59,969 bases of DNA from Natrialba asiatica DSM 12278 (lineage in GTDB: Archaea; Halobacteriota; Halobacteria; Halobacteriales; Natrialbaceae). The stretch is from positions 1 to 59,969 of the forward strand of contig NZ_AOIO01000028.1 in the NCBI RefSeq assembly GCF_000337555.1. The letters run 5' to 3'. Positions 1-8,605 of this stretch are shown here, in pieces (position 1 is the first letter of the stretch; each line of letters begins with the position of its first letter). The translations under genes were made by a program, and so were the position numbers. A model generated the notes under the pieces. The model saw only the letters and a list, made by a program, of their open reading frames with translations. It was not told the origin of the DNA and did not search any database.

Positions 1-393
1 CTCGACGCGGCGACCCCGGGCGTCGTCGAGGGCATCGGCGGGCTGCGAGTTCCGCTGGCGGACGGCCGCGACGTGCTCGATCTGGTCGCCGATCTCGGCG
101 TGCCCGCGGTTGTCGTCGCCCGATCGGGATTGGGGACGCTGAACCACACCGCGCTGTCGGCGTCGGCGCTTCGCCGTCGCGGCGTCGACGTAATCGGAAT
201 CGTCCTGAACCGGTACGACGGCGCGTCGCTCGCGGAGCGGACGAATCCCGACGCGCTCGCGGAGATGGTCGATTGCCCGATCCACACCCTGCCGTCACGT
301 TCCGTCGCGGAGCCGTCGGACGCCGTCTCGGCCGTCAGTGCCGCGCTTCCGCGATCGATCTTCGACGATATTCTCCCCGCGGAGCGCGTGTAA
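1..393 (+). CDS. bioD: dethiobiotin synthetase, C-terminal part (cut by window start)
   Basis: Open reading frame enters at base 1 and ends with TAA at 391-393; about 130 residues are visible. The text matches the C-terminal half of BioD, the ATP-dependent enzyme that closes the ureido ring of dethiobiotin: the stretch VVVARSGLGTLNHTALSA is the family's T-x-NH core (GTLNH), followed by GVVLNRY-type (GIVLNRYDG) and the late P-S-R segment. The P-loop half lies outside the window. Neighbouring biotin genes would be upstream and cannot be seen. The call rests on family motifs; CobQ/BioD-like relatives are a less likely alternative. Confidence 0.85.
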   Translation, partial: LDAATPGVVEGIGGLRVPLADGRDVLDLVADLGVPAVVVARSGLGTLNHTALSASALRRRGVDVIGIVLNRYDGASLAERTNPDALAEMVDCPIHTLPSRSVAEPSDAVSAVSAALPRSIFDDILPAERV

Positions 394-471
394 CCGCGAG
401 TTCACCTTTCGGAGCCGTTGCACGCTGACCCGCGACGGGTTGCGGACGGAGACGGCCGGCGAGAACCGATA

Positions 472-478
472 CTATATC
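472..478 (+). promoter_or_regulatory. TATA-like box of menB
   Basis: CTATATC lies with its centre about 29 bases before the menB ATG at 504, the spacing expected for a leaderless haloarchaeal transcript starting at or just before the ATG. Inferred from spacing only. Confidence 0.5.
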
Positions 479-503
479 AGGACTCGCCCCCCACACTCGG
501 GCG

Positions 504-1406
504 ATGGTTTCGGAACTCTTCGACGAGGACCGCTGGGAGCCGATCGACGAGTTCGACTTCCGCGACCTTACCTATCATCGAGCGGTCGACTCCGGGACGG
601 TGCGGATCGCCTTCGACCGGCCCGACGTGCGAAACGCCTTCCGGCCGGGAACGGTGGACGAACTGTACGACGCGCTGGATCACGCCAAGCGCCAGACGGA
701 CGTGGGCTGCATCCTCCTGACGGGGAACGGGCCGTCCTCGAAGGACGGCGGCTGGGCGTTCTGCTCCGGGGGCGACCAGACGGTTCGCGGCGAGGACGGC
801 TACCAGTACACGGGCGAGGACGAGGAGAGCGAGGCCGCGCGCGCCTCGGAGCAGGGACGCCTGCACATTCTCGAGGTGCAGCGGCTCATCCGCCACATTC
901 CCAAGGTCGTCGTCTGCGTCGTGCCGGGCTGGGCCGTCGGCGGCGGGCACTCGCTGCACGTCGTCTGCGACCTCACGCTCGCGAGCGAGGAACACGCGAA
1001 GTTCCTCCAGACCGACCCCGACGTGGCGAGCTACGACGCCGGCTTCGGCTCGGCCTACCTGGCCAAGCAGATCGGCCAGAAGAAGGCCCGCGAGGTGTTC
1101 TTCCTCGGCAAAACGTACAGCGCCGAGGAGGCGGCGGAGATGGGCATGGTCAACGAGGCGGTGCCCCACGCTGAACTCGAGGAGACGGCCCTTGAGTGGG
1201 GCGAGCGCATCAACGCCAAGAGTCCGACGGCGATGCGGATGCTGAAGTACGCCTTTAACATGACCGACGACGGGATGGTCGGCCAGCAGGTGTTCGCCGG
1301 CGAGGCGACCCGGCTGGGGTACATGACCGACGAGGCCGCGGAGGGCAGAGACGCCTTCGTCGAGGGCCGCGAACCGGAGTTCGACGAGTTCCCCTGGCAC
1401 TACTGA
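504..1406 (+). CDS. menB: 1,4-dihydroxy-2-naphthoyl-CoA synthase (MenB)
   Basis: Crotonase-fold enzyme of 300 residues that cyclises o-succinylbenzoyl-CoA to 1,4-dihydroxy-2-naphthoyl-CoA in menaquinone synthesis. Visible MenB features: an N-terminal region ending in DRPDVRNAFRPGTVDEL, the oxyanion-hole segment WAFCSGGDQTVRG, the loop GYQYTG typical of MenB rather than general enoyl-CoA hydratases, the second oxyanion segment PGWAVGGGHSLH, and SYDAGFGSAYLAKQIGQKKA with the conserved Asp and the C-terminal EGREPEFDEFPW. Length is normal for the family. A TATA-like box 29 bases upstream supports the ATG at 504. menA, menC and menE follow further downstream on the same strand, but separated by two iron-related genes and an intergenic repeat, so menB is probably its own transcription unit. 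Confidence 0.96.
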   Translation: MVSELFDEDRWEPIDEFDFRDLTYHRAVDSGTVRIAFDRPDVRNAFRPGTVDELYDALDHAKRQTDVGCILLTGNGPSSKDGGWAFCSGGDQTVRGEDGYQYTGEDEESEAARASEQGRLHILEVQRLIRHIPKVVVCVVPGWAVGGGHSLHVVCDLTLASEEHAKFLQTDPDVASYDAGFGSAYLAKQIGQKKAREVFFLGKTYSAEEAAEMGMVNEAVPHAELEETALEWGERINAKSPTAMRMLKYAFNMTDDGMVGQQVFAGEATRLGYMTDEAAEGRDAFVEGREPEFDEFPWHY

Positions 1407-1407
1407 G

Positions 1408-1485
1408 ACGAACTGCTGGAAGTCAGTTCCGGCCCAGCCACGACTTGTCCTGCGGGTGCGCCGGCAAATCGGTACAGCAGACCGT
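1408..1485. repeat. dispersed intergenic repeat, copy A
   Basis: This 78-base stretch starts two bases after the menB stop. It aligns almost end to end with bases 39143-39218 at roughly 80 percent identity by eye, with one 2-base length difference in the middle. Shared blocks include AGTCAGTTCCGGC, TGCGCCG and CAAATCGGT. Neither copy is in a credible gene. Copy B can fold imperfectly (CGGCGCA against TGCGCCG; outer ends ACGG.CT against AG.CCGT); copy A keeps part of this (CCGGC against GCCGG). Function unknown; it behaves like a genome-wide interspersed element. Confidence 0.75.
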
Positions 1486-1595
1486 ACGAGTCGTAGCGGC
1501 GGCGGCAGCAGGCTGTCGCGAGTGCAGCACGGGCGGCTTTTTCGTAGCGGTAGTTCTCTCGAAAAGAGTAACGCTTTGGACCCTGCGCGACGGTA

Positions 1596-2945
1596 GTGGT
1601 GACTGTGACGCTCCCCGACCGGTCCGCCCTCTCCCGCCGGGCGTACGTGCGGGCGCTCGTCGCCGTCGGCGGCGGGGCCGCCCTCAGCGCCTGTCTCGAC
1701 GTGACTCGCGACGGAGACGACACCGATCCCGTCCCCTCCGGCACGGACGACCCCGACTCGCTCCCGGCGCGCCAGCACGCCTGGAACGAGTTCAGTTCGC
1801 GCGACGAGGACGGGAACGTGCAGTTGCCGGCCCATCACGCGCTGGTTCCGGTGTCGCTCGCGTCGGGTGCCGGCGATGCCGATGCTGATACCGAAGCCGG
1901 GGCTGCGGCCGAGAGTGACAGCGCGACCGCACCGAGCGAGGACGCCCGCCGGACGACCGAAACCGCGCTGCGGACGCTCGAGCGAGCCTACGAGTGGAGC
2001 CCCGAGGGGCTGGTCTTTACGCTCGGCTACACGCCCGCGTACTTCGACCGGTTCGAGGGCTCGCTGCCCGACTCGGTCGATCTACCGGCACCCGAAGCAC
2101 TGACGGCGCGCGAGGACCCCGCGTTCGACGAGTTCGACGCGTTGCTCCACCTCGCGAGCGACCGGCCGGACGTCGTTCTCGCCGCCGAGGAGGGCCTGTT
2201 CGGCGACCGTGATGAACTCAACGGCACCGACCTCGAAACTGACCTCACCGGCGTCTTCGACCGCCACGACGACCGCCGTCGGACCGGCTTCGTCGGCGCG
2301 GGGCTTCCGGCGTCGAAGACGGACGTTCCGGGCGTCCCCGAGTCTGTTCCCGAGGACGCACCCTTCTTGATGGGCTTTCGCTCCGGCTTCGCCCGCACGC
2401 AGGCGAGCGAGGACCGCGTGACGATCGACGCCGGCCCGTTCGCCGGCGGGACGACCCAACACGTCTCCTCGATGGACATCCAACTCGACGTCTGGTTCGG
2501 TCAGGACAACCACCACCAGCGCGTCTCGAAACTGTTCAGCCCGACCCACGCCGCGGACGAACTCGTCGGCGAGGTCGGCGACGAACTCGCGGACACAAGC
2601 GGCGTGACCGACGACGGAATCGCATCGGCCGAAGCCGCCGCGCGCGAACACGGCGTCGTCGGCCACGCACAGAAGGCCGCTCAGGCGAGAGAAGACGGCA
2701 ACCCGCCGCTCCTGCGCCGCGATTTCAGCACCGTCGACGGCGACCGGCCGGGACAGCACTTCCTCGCGCTCCAGCGGGGAATCGGCGAGTTCGTACGCGT
2801 CCGCGAGGCGATGACCGGCGCGGACCTCGACGTCTCGTCGGCGAACAACGGCATCCTCCACTACCTGTTCGTCAACAGACGGGGGAACTACCTGCTGCCG
2901 CCGCGGTCGTTGCGGGCGCTGCCGCCGGCGGCGCCGAACTCGTGA
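1596..2945 (+). CDS. Tat-exported lipoprotein, DyP-peroxidase-like (haloarchaeal iron-associated family)
   Basis: 449 residues from a GTG start; GTGs at 1599 and 1605 are equally possible because no ATG or clear TATA fixes the start. Residues 14-15 are a twin arginine (SRRAYVRAL), followed by a hydrophobic core and the lipobox LSAC with Cys33, so export by Tat and lipid anchoring are predicted. The mature part has the layout of dye-decolorising peroxidases: a conserved middle with GFRSGFARTQ and a His-rich segment (DNHHQRVSKLFSP), then FLALQRGIGEFVRVREAM and a C-terminal RRGNYLLPPRS that resembles the DyP C-terminus. The canonical GxxDG motif was not seen, so peroxidase activity is uncertain. 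It is followed after 42 bases by a Tpd/P19-like iron lipoprotein, which suggests an EfeB-like role in iron uptake. Confidence 0.7.
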   Translation: MVTVTLPDRSALSRRAYVRALVAVGGGAALSACLDVTRDGDDTDPVPSGTDDPDSLPARQHAWNEFSSRDEDGNVQLPAHHALVPVSLASGAGDADADTEAGAAAESDSATAPSEDARRTTETALRTLERAYEWSPEGLVFTLGYTPAYFDRFEGSLPDSVDLPAPEALTAREDPAFDEFDALLHLASDRPDVVLAAEEGLFGDRDELNGTDLETDLTGVFDRHDDRRRTGFVGAGLPASKTDVPGVPESVPEDAPFLMGFRSGFARTQASEDRVTIDAGPFAGGTTQHVSSMDIQLDVWFGQDNHHQRVSKLFSPTHAADELVGEVGDELADTSGVTDDGIASAEAAAREHGVVGHAQKAAQAREDGNPPLLRRDFSTVDGDRPGQHFLALQRGIGEFVRVREAMTGADLDVSSANNGILHYLFVNRRGNYLLPPRSLRALPPAAPNS

Positions 2946-2987
2946 CGGCCCGCAAGACGCCCGTTCGATAGCGAAGACTCCCACACT

Positions 2988-4487
2988 ATGGCTCCCGACG
3001 ACCCGACCGCGGACGATTCAGCCGATAGCGCCGATCGAACGACAGCGACAGGCGCGGCCCCGGCCACGGACGCGACTACGACGGCCACCCGTCGGACGCT
3101 CCTTCGCCGAACCGGTGCGATATCGGGAGCGCTCGCGCTCGCGGGCTGTCTCGGCTTCGGCGGGGGCGGAGACGATAACGGAGAGGAGGACGGAAAGGAG
3201 TCGGACGGCGAGACGACCGACGCCGGTGGCGACTACGGCGGTCGACAACCGACGGTGACCGTCGAGGACCCGCCGAATGCGGTCTTCCTGCCGACCCACC
3301 GGGAGGCGATGCGAGTCGAAGAACCCGTGACGGCCGGCGAGTTCAGGTTCGTTCCGATGCTCTCGTATCCGCATCCGTTCTGGACGATCGCCGGCAGCGA
3401 CGACGCGGCGGTCGAGCGCGAAACGCCCGAGGTCGGCCGCGGCGTGCACATGATGATCACGGTTCAGGATCGAGAGACGGGACTCGTGGTGCCGGTCGAC
3501 GACGGCATTCAGTTTCGGGTTCGATCGGACGGCGAGCGGGTCGGCTCGCCGGTGTCGCCGTGGGCGATGCTCTCACAGGAGATGGGCTTTCACTTCGGGG
3601 ACAACGTGGGGTTGCCGGGAGACGGGACGTACGAAGTCGAGGTGACGATCCCGCCGCTTTCGGTCCGTCGCACCGGCGCGCTGGCGGGACGAGGCGAGGA
3701 GCGCGTCACGGGTACGTTCGAGTTCGAGTACGACGACGAGTTCAGACACCAGGTTATCGACGGAATCGACTATCTCGAGCGGAATCGGCGGGGGGAGCGG
3801 GGGGCGTTGGAGCCGATGGGAGCCGGTGCCGATGGCGGTGATGGGAGTGGTGAAAGTGACGGTGACGGAAACGCCGGACACGCAAGCGAGATGGATCACG
3901 CGCACGTGCCGTACGCGACCGTTCCCGCGGTCGATGCGTACGCGGGAACTCGGCTCGTTGGCGGCGCGTCCGCCGGCGGCGCACCTTCCGCCGGCGCGGA
4001 CGGCGAGGCGACTGCCGCCGACGAACTCCCGCGCAGCGACGATGCGCCGATCGTCGCCGTCCTGTTCGAGGCCGACGCCGACGAATCTGACCTGGCGCGC
4101 TTGGCCGGCGATGAGAACCGGGCCCAGAACCCCGCGCAGTACCTCCTCGTCTCCCCCAGAACTCCCTACAACCGGGTGCCGCTTCCCGACGCCGCGCTCA
4201 CCGCTTCCACCGAGCGCGACGGTGAACTCGTCGCGGAGTACGAACTCGAGCAGACGCTCGATAGCGAGTACGGACACCATTACGGCGTCGTGGTGTCGGG
4301 GACAGGATCGGATACGTCCGATTCGGAGTCGTCGTCGGCCATCCGTTCGGGCGACTCCGTAATCGTTTCCGTCGACTCGCCGCCCCAGGTTGCCAGACAT
4401 CAGGGCTACGAGACGGCGTTTCTGGAGATGGAAGCGGTGACGTTCGAGGTGCCAGACGGTGCTGAGGGCGGCGACACCGAAAATTAG
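2988..4487 (+). CDS. Tat-exported iron-binding lipoprotein, Tpd/P19-like
   Basis: 499 residues. A 34-residue acidic/Thr-rich N-terminus precedes twin Arg35-36 (TRRTLLRRTG), a short hydrophobic core and lipobox LAGC (Cys54), then a Gly/Asp/Glu-rich linker. The domain from about residue 90 to 265 (FRFVPMLSYPHPFWTIAG, GVHMMITVQDRETG, MGFHFGDNVGLPGDGTYEV) looks like the Tpd/P19 Fe2+ transport family, whose Met and His residues bind metal. A second domain (about 340-490, with DSEYGHHYGVVVSG and a His-rich linker EMDHAHVP before it) appears specific to haloarchaea. Directly downstream of the DyP-like lipoprotein; together they resemble periplasmic parts of an EfeOB-type iron system, but no FTR1-type permease is present in the window. 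Confidence 0.75.
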   Translation: MAPDDPTADDSADSADRTTATGAAPATDATTTATRRTLLRRTGAISGALALAGCLGFGGGGDDNGEEDGKESDGETTDAGGDYGGRQPTVTVEDPPNAVFLPTHREAMRVEEPVTAGEFRFVPMLSYPHPFWTIAGSDDAAVERETPEVGRGVHMMITVQDRETGLVVPVDDGIQFRVRSDGERVGSPVSPWAMLSQEMGFHFGDNVGLPGDGTYEVEVTIPPLSVRRTGALAGRGEERVTGTFEFEYDDEFRHQVIDGIDYLERNRRGERGALEPMGAGADGGDGSGESDGDGNAGHASEMDHAHVPYATVPAVDAYAGTRLVGGASAGGAPSAGADGEATAADELPRSDDAPIVAVLFEADADESDLARLAGDENRAQNPAQYLLVSPRTPYNRVPLPDAALTASTERDGELVAEYELEQTLDSEYGHHYGVVVSGTGSDTSDSESSSAIRSGDSVIVSVDSPPQVARHQGYETAFLEMEAVTFEVPDGAEGGDTEN

Positions 4488-4577
4488 TCGATTAGCGTCG
4501 ACGGTAGCCGTGCTGACAGGGCACATGTTCGGCTGCAATGCCAACGTTGACACTCTCTCGAGTCGGACACTCGACCC

Positions 4578-5519
4578 ATGAGCACGGCTGAGGTCGAACT
4601 GTCACGTCCGAAGGCGTGGCTACTGGCTGCACGCCCGCAGACCCTGCCCGCGGCCGCGGCACCGGTCATCGTCGGCTCGGGCGTTGCGGCCGCCGAGGGC
4701 GTCTTCGAACTGCTGCCGGCGCTGTTTGCGTTCGTCGGTGCTGCACTGATTCAGATCGGGACGAACTTCGCGAACGACTACTACGACGCGATCAACGGTG
4801 CGGACACCGAGGATCGGGACGGGTTCACCCGCGTCACGCAGGCGGGACTCATCCCGGCCCGGCAGGTCAAACTCGCGACGATTATCACGTTCGCGCTCGC
4901 AATCCTTTCCGGCACCTATCTGGTCTACGTCGGCGGCGTGCCGATCCTCGTCGTCGGTCTCGTGAGCGTCTTCTGCGGCTGGGCGTACACCGGCGGCCCC
5001 TATCCGCTCGGCTACCACGGGCTCGGCGATCTCTTCGTCTTCGTCTTCTTCGGCGTCGTCGCCGTCGTCGGTACGTTCTACGTGCAGGCTGCCGCTGCCG
5101 CCGTCGAACCGCTCACAACGACGCTTCCCGAGGGAACCGTCACTCGCGAGGCGATTCTCGCGAGCCTTCCCGTCGCTGCCCTCTCGACGGCGATCATCGT
5201 CGTCAACAACGTCCGCGACTTAGAAACCGACGCGGAGACGGGTAAACGCACGCTCGCCGTCCGACTCGGCTATCGCGGCAGCCGCATCGAGTTCACCGCG
5301 CTGCTCGCGCTGGCGTACCTCGTTCCGGTGTGGCTCTGGCTCGGCGAGGGGCTCGGAGCGAGCGCGTTGCTGCCGCTCGTTTCGCTGCCCTACGCGGCGT
5401 CGATCGCGCGGACGCTCTGGACTAGAACCGACGGCGAGGCGCTCAATCCCGCGCTCGAGGCGACCGGAAAGCTCCTCGCGCTGTACGCGGCGTTGTTCGC
5501 CGGGGGACTGGTGATCTAA
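4578..5519 (+). CDS. menA: 1,4-dihydroxy-2-naphthoate polyprenyltransferase (MenA)
   Basis: Integral membrane prenyltransferase of the UbiA superfamily, 313 residues with about eight to nine hydrophobic segments. It joins a polyprenyl chain to 1,4-dihydroxy-2-naphthoate, the membrane step of menaquinone synthesis. The first aspartate-rich motif is [20 protein letters not shown] (the MenA-type N-D-x2-D-x4-G-x-D) and the second is [20 protein letters not shown]. The start [21 protein letters not shown] is typical of MenA. ATG at 4578 follows a gap of 90 bases after the iron lipoprotein gene. It ends two bases before the GTG of menC, so menA-menC-menE look like one operon. Confidence 0.95.
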   Translation: MSTAEVELSRPKAWLLAARPQTLPAAAAPVIVGSGVAAAEGVFELLPALFAFVGAALIQIGTNFANDYYDAINGADTEDRDGFTRVTQAGLIPARQVKLATIITFALAILSGTYLVYVGGVPILVVGLVSVFCGWAYTGGPYPLGYHGLGDLFVFVFFGVVAVVGTFYVQAAAAAVEPLTTTLPEGTVTREAILASLPVAALSTAIIVVNNVRDLETDAETGKRTLAVRLGYRGSRIEFTALLALAYLVPVWLWLGEGLGASALLPLVSLPYAASIARTLWTRTDGEALNPALEATGKLLALYAALFAGGLVI

Positions 5520-5521
5520 CC

Positions 5522-6607
5522 GTGGGGGCGAACGCCGACTGCGATCTCGAACTCGCGTATCGGCGGTTCTCGCTCGCGCTGACGTCGCCGCTCGAAACTG
5601 CGGCCGGCTCGATCGACGCCCGCGAGGGGTTTCTGGTTCGGATTGTCGACGGCACCGACACTGCCTCCCCGACCGCCGGCTACGGAGAGGCGACACCGCT
5701 TCCCGGCTGGACGGAGCCGATCGAGGATTGCGAGGCGGCGCTCGACCGCGCCGAGCGGGCACTCGCAGGTGGGGGACCGGAAGACGCACTCGAGGCTGTC
5801 GCGGGAAACGGCGCGGCCCGACACGGCGTGTCGCTCGCGCTCGCGGATCTGCAGGCGACCCGCCAGGCGACGCCGCTGTACCGGTATATCGGTCAGGGAC
5901 CGATGATCGGCCGCGTTCCGGCGAACGCGACGATCGGCGACGGACCGCCGGACGAAACCGCCCATCAGGCAGCAGCCGCGGTCCAGCGCGGCTTCGACTG
6001 TTGCAAACTCAAAGCCGGCCGTCGGTCGGTCGAGGCCGACATCGACCGCGTCCGGCGAACGCGTGAGGTCGTCGGTCCGGATGTCGAACTCCGGGTCGAC
6101 GCGAACGAAGCCTGGACGTTCGAGGAGGCGGCCCGAGCGCTCGATGCGGTCGCCGATCTGGGCGTCTCGATTCTCGAACAGCCGCTTCCGGCCGGCGCGC
6201 TCGCGGGACACGCCGACCTCCGCGAACGAGCGGCCGGAACCGTCTCGATCGCGCTCGATGAAGGCGTACTCGAACACGGCGTCGACGCCATCTGCGAGGC
6301 CCAGGCTGCCGACGCAGCCATCTTGAAGCCGATGGCACTCGGCGGGATCGATATCGCACGGAAGATCGCAGCCTGGTTTGCCGAACTCGGCGTGACACCG
6401 CTGGTGACGACGACGATCGACGGCGTCGTCGCACGAACGGGTGCCGTCCATCTCGCGGCTGCGATCCCTAACGTTCCGGCCTGCGGACTCGCAACCGGCG
6501 AGTTGCTCGCCGAGGACCTCGGCCGCGACCCCGTCCTCTTCGAGAGCGGTGCCGCCGTCGTCCCGCAGGCAAAGGGCCTCGGCGTCGAAGGGGTGTGGCA
6601 GGAATGA
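5522..6607 (+). CDS. menC: o-succinylbenzoate synthase (MenC)
   Basis: Enolase-superfamily dehydratase, 361 residues from GTG at 5522, making o-succinylbenzoate from SHCHC. The barrel motifs are visible in order: CCKLKAGR with the K-x-K catalytic pair, VDANEAW (first metal ligand Asp), ILEQPL (Glu ligand), ALDEGV (Asp ligand) and ILKPMALGG with the second catalytic Lys. The N-terminal capping domain carries GEATPLPGWTE. The GTG start lies two bases after the menA stop, and the TGA stop overlaps the likely ATG of menE (ATGA at 6604-6607), indicating translational coupling. Confidence 0.95.
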   Translation: MGANADCDLELAYRRFSLALTSPLETAAGSIDAREGFLVRIVDGTDTASPTAGYGEATPLPGWTEPIEDCEAALDRAERALAGGGPEDALEAVAGNGAARHGVSLALADLQATRQATPLYRYIGQGPMIGRVPANATIGDGPPDETAHQAAAAVQRGFDCCKLKAGRRSVEADIDRVRRTREVVGPDVELRVDANEAWTFEEAARALDAVADLGVSILEQPLPAGALAGHADLRERAAGTVSIALDEGVLEHGVDAICEAQAADAAILKPMALGGIDIARKIAAWFAELGVTPLVTTTIDGVVARTGAVHLAAAIPNVPACGLATGELLAEDLGRDPVLFESGAAVVPQAKGLGVEGVWQE

Positions 6608-8187
6608 CTCCCGCGTCCCTCGAGTGGCCGACGCAGGACCTCCTCGCCCACCGCGCGGCGGCGACGCCACAGCGCCGGGCGCTGATCGACATCGAAACCG
6701 AAACCGCGTGGACCTTCGCCGAGTTCACCCGGCGGGTGGATCGAACGGCCGCCGCACTCGAGACAACCGTCGGTCGCGGCGACGGCGGTCACATTGGCGT
6801 CCTCACGGACACCCGCCCCGCCTTCGCGACCCTCTTTTTCGCCGCGATGCGACGCGGCGCGACCGTCGCCCCGCTGAACGTCCGCGAAACCGCGTCCGAA
6901 CTGGCCGCCAAAGCCGACCGGCTCGACCTCGACGCGCTCGTCTGCGAGCGCGAGACGGCATCGACCGCGAGCGAACTCGTCGACGAACGGACGCCGATCC
7001 TGTCCGTTGACGACCCGACGACCGACGGCGTGACGGCGCTGTCGGCTGGCCATATCTCTCCCGACTCGGACGAGTCGACCGCAGGCGAGCCGGAGGTCGA
7101 GGTCGAACCGGCTCCACTCGACCGCGAGGACGTGCAACTGCTCATGTTCACGTCCGGAACCTCCGGCGAACCGAAGATCGTCCAGTTGACGGTCGGCAAT
7201 CTGGTCGCTAGCGCGACCGCCTCGGCGTTTCGGCTGGGCGTCGATCCCGCCGACCGGTGGCTCTGCTGTCTCCCGATGTACCACATGGGTGGAATCGCGC
7301 CCGTGATCCGGTCGACGCTGTACGGAACGACGGCCGTCGTCCAGCGAACGTTCGACGACCGCGCGACGGCCCGCGCGATGGACGAGTTCGGGATCACCGG
7401 CGTCTCGCTGGTGCCAACGATGTGTAAGCGGTTGCTCGACGCCGGCTGGGAGCCGCCCGAATCGCTCCGGTTCGTCCTCCTCGGCGGCGCGCCGGCCTCG
7501 ACGGAGTTCATCGAGCGCTGTCGCGAGGCGAGCGTGCCGGTCTATCCGACCTACGGGATGACCGAGACGGCCTCCCAGATCACGACCGCGACGCCGACGG
7601 AGGCGACGGCCCACGAGGGGACCGTCGGCCAGCCGCTCGTCGTCACCGACGTGTCGGTCGTGGGCGAGACCGGCGATCCCGTTCCGACCGGCGAGCCGGG
7701 TGAACTCGTCGTTTCCGGGCCGACGGTGACGCCGGGCTATCTCGACGCGGCGCGCACGGCGGACGCCTTCTGCGACCGGGGATTACGGACGGGGGATGTC
7801 GGGTACCGGGACGATGAGGGACGGCTGTGGATTCTCAATCGGCGCAGCGACCGCATCATCACGGGCGGCGAGAACGTCGACCCCGGCGAGGTGATCGACG
7901 TCCTGCTCGCCCATCCGCGGATCGAGGCAGCCGCCGTCGTCGGCCTCGAAGACGAGGAGTGGGGCGAGCGGGTGGGTGCGCTCGTCGTGCCGGCCGAAGG
8001 GACAGCATCGCTCGCGGTCGAGTCGGTCCGGAACCACTGTGACGACCGCCTCGCCGGCTTCAAGCGCCCGAAGACGATCGGTGTCGTCGACGAACTTCCG
8101 CGAACGCATTCGGGGACCGTCGACCGGGACGCGACTCGGGATCGGTTGCTCGAGGTCGGCGTCGACGTGACGGAGCCATCCCGGTAG
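6604..8187 (+). CDS. menE: o-succinylbenzoate-CoA ligase (MenE)
   Basis: Acyl-adenylate forming enzyme (ANL superfamily), 527 residues from ATG 6604; a GTG at 6595 would add three residues, but the ATGA overlap with the menC stop favours 6604. It activates o-succinylbenzoate with ATP and CoA, feeding MenB. Motifs: P-loop LLMFTSGTSGEPKIV, YGMTETASQI (A5), the hinge GYRDDEGRLWILNRRSDR, the ITGGENVDPGEV segment and a C-terminal RTHSGTVDRDA with the usual lysine position replaced by other residues near the end. A perfect 6-base stem (8239-8244 with 8250-8255) lies about 50 bases after the stop and may be a 3' end structure. Last gene of the menA-C-E operon. Confidence 0.93.
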   Translation: MTPASLEWPTQDLLAHRAAATPQRRALIDIETETAWTFAEFTRRVDRTAAALETTVGRGDGGHIGVLTDTRPAFATLFFAAMRRGATVAPLNVRETASELAAKADRLDLDALVCERETASTASELVDERTPILSVDDPTTDGVTALSAGHISPDSDESTAGEPEVEVEPAPLDREDVQLLMFTSGTSGEPKIVQLTVGNLVASATASAFRLGVDPADRWLCCLPMYHMGGIAPVIRSTLYGTTAVVQRTFDDRATARAMDEFGITGVSLVPTMCKRLLDAGWEPPESLRFVLLGGAPASTEFIERCREASVPVYPTYGMTETASQITTATPTEATAHEGTVGQPLVVTDVSVVGETGDPVPTGEPGELVVSGPTVTPGYLDAARTADAFCDRGLRTGDVGYRDDEGRLWILNRRSDRIITGGENVDPGEVIDVLLAHPRIEAAAVVGLEDEEWGERVGALVVPAEGTASLAVESVRNHCDDRLAGFKRPKTIGVVDELPRTHSGTVDRDATRDRLLEVGVDVTEPSR

Positions 8188-8357
8188 TCCCTGGCCGGTG
8201 TCGTCGGTCCGCTCTCGGGCCCGTTAGTGCATTCCGCGTCGGAGGGTGACTCCGAACCGGGCCGCATACAGGGCTATCCTGCACGGAATTCCGTCGAGGA
8301 ACGTCAGCGGACATAACACGCGGTTAGTATTTACAGCTGGGAGTCATACACGAGCGT

Positions 8358-8513
8358 ATGCCGCACGGTCAAGACATCGAAGACGACACCTCAGAAATGA
8401 CGTCGGAGTACGAGTGTCTTCAGTGCGGGCGCATAGTCGAGGCCGAGACGAACCCCGGCGAGTGCGAGGAGTGTGGCGGCGACTTCCAGAACCGGGCAAA
8501 ATCGATCGAGTAA
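8358..8513 (+). CDS. rubrerythrin-like zinc-ribbon microprotein (51 aa)
   Basis: A 51-residue acidic protein with two CxxC knuckles: YECLQCGR and CEECGGDF, separated by a short linker, as in rubredoxin/rubrerythrin-type zinc ribbons found as stand-alone proteins in haloarchaea. A TATA-like sequence (TTAGTATTTACAG, 8324-8336) sits about 28 bases before the ATG, supporting a leaderless transcript and this start. Function unknown; probably binds zinc or iron and acts as a small regulatory or structural partner. Confidence 0.8.
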   Translation: MPHGQDIEDDTSEMTSEYECLQCGRIVEAETNPGECEECGGDFQNRAKSIE

Positions 8514-8605
8514 CGAATTCTAGTCGCCTCCGATACTCCTCCCGCGTACTCCGAGCGTGCAGCAGCGGACCCGGAGTTAAGACGCTCGACCTCCTCCCTC
8601 GAAAC

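Noticed and set aside
477-1838. 453-codon open frame on the minus strand opposite menB
   Set aside because: Covers a strongly supported MenB gene; the product is Arg/Val-rich with no motif. A typical shadow frame of high-GC DNA.
5965-7614. 549-codon open frame on the minus strand opposite menC/menE
   Set aside because: Lies fully antisense to two confidently recognised genes and has no domain.
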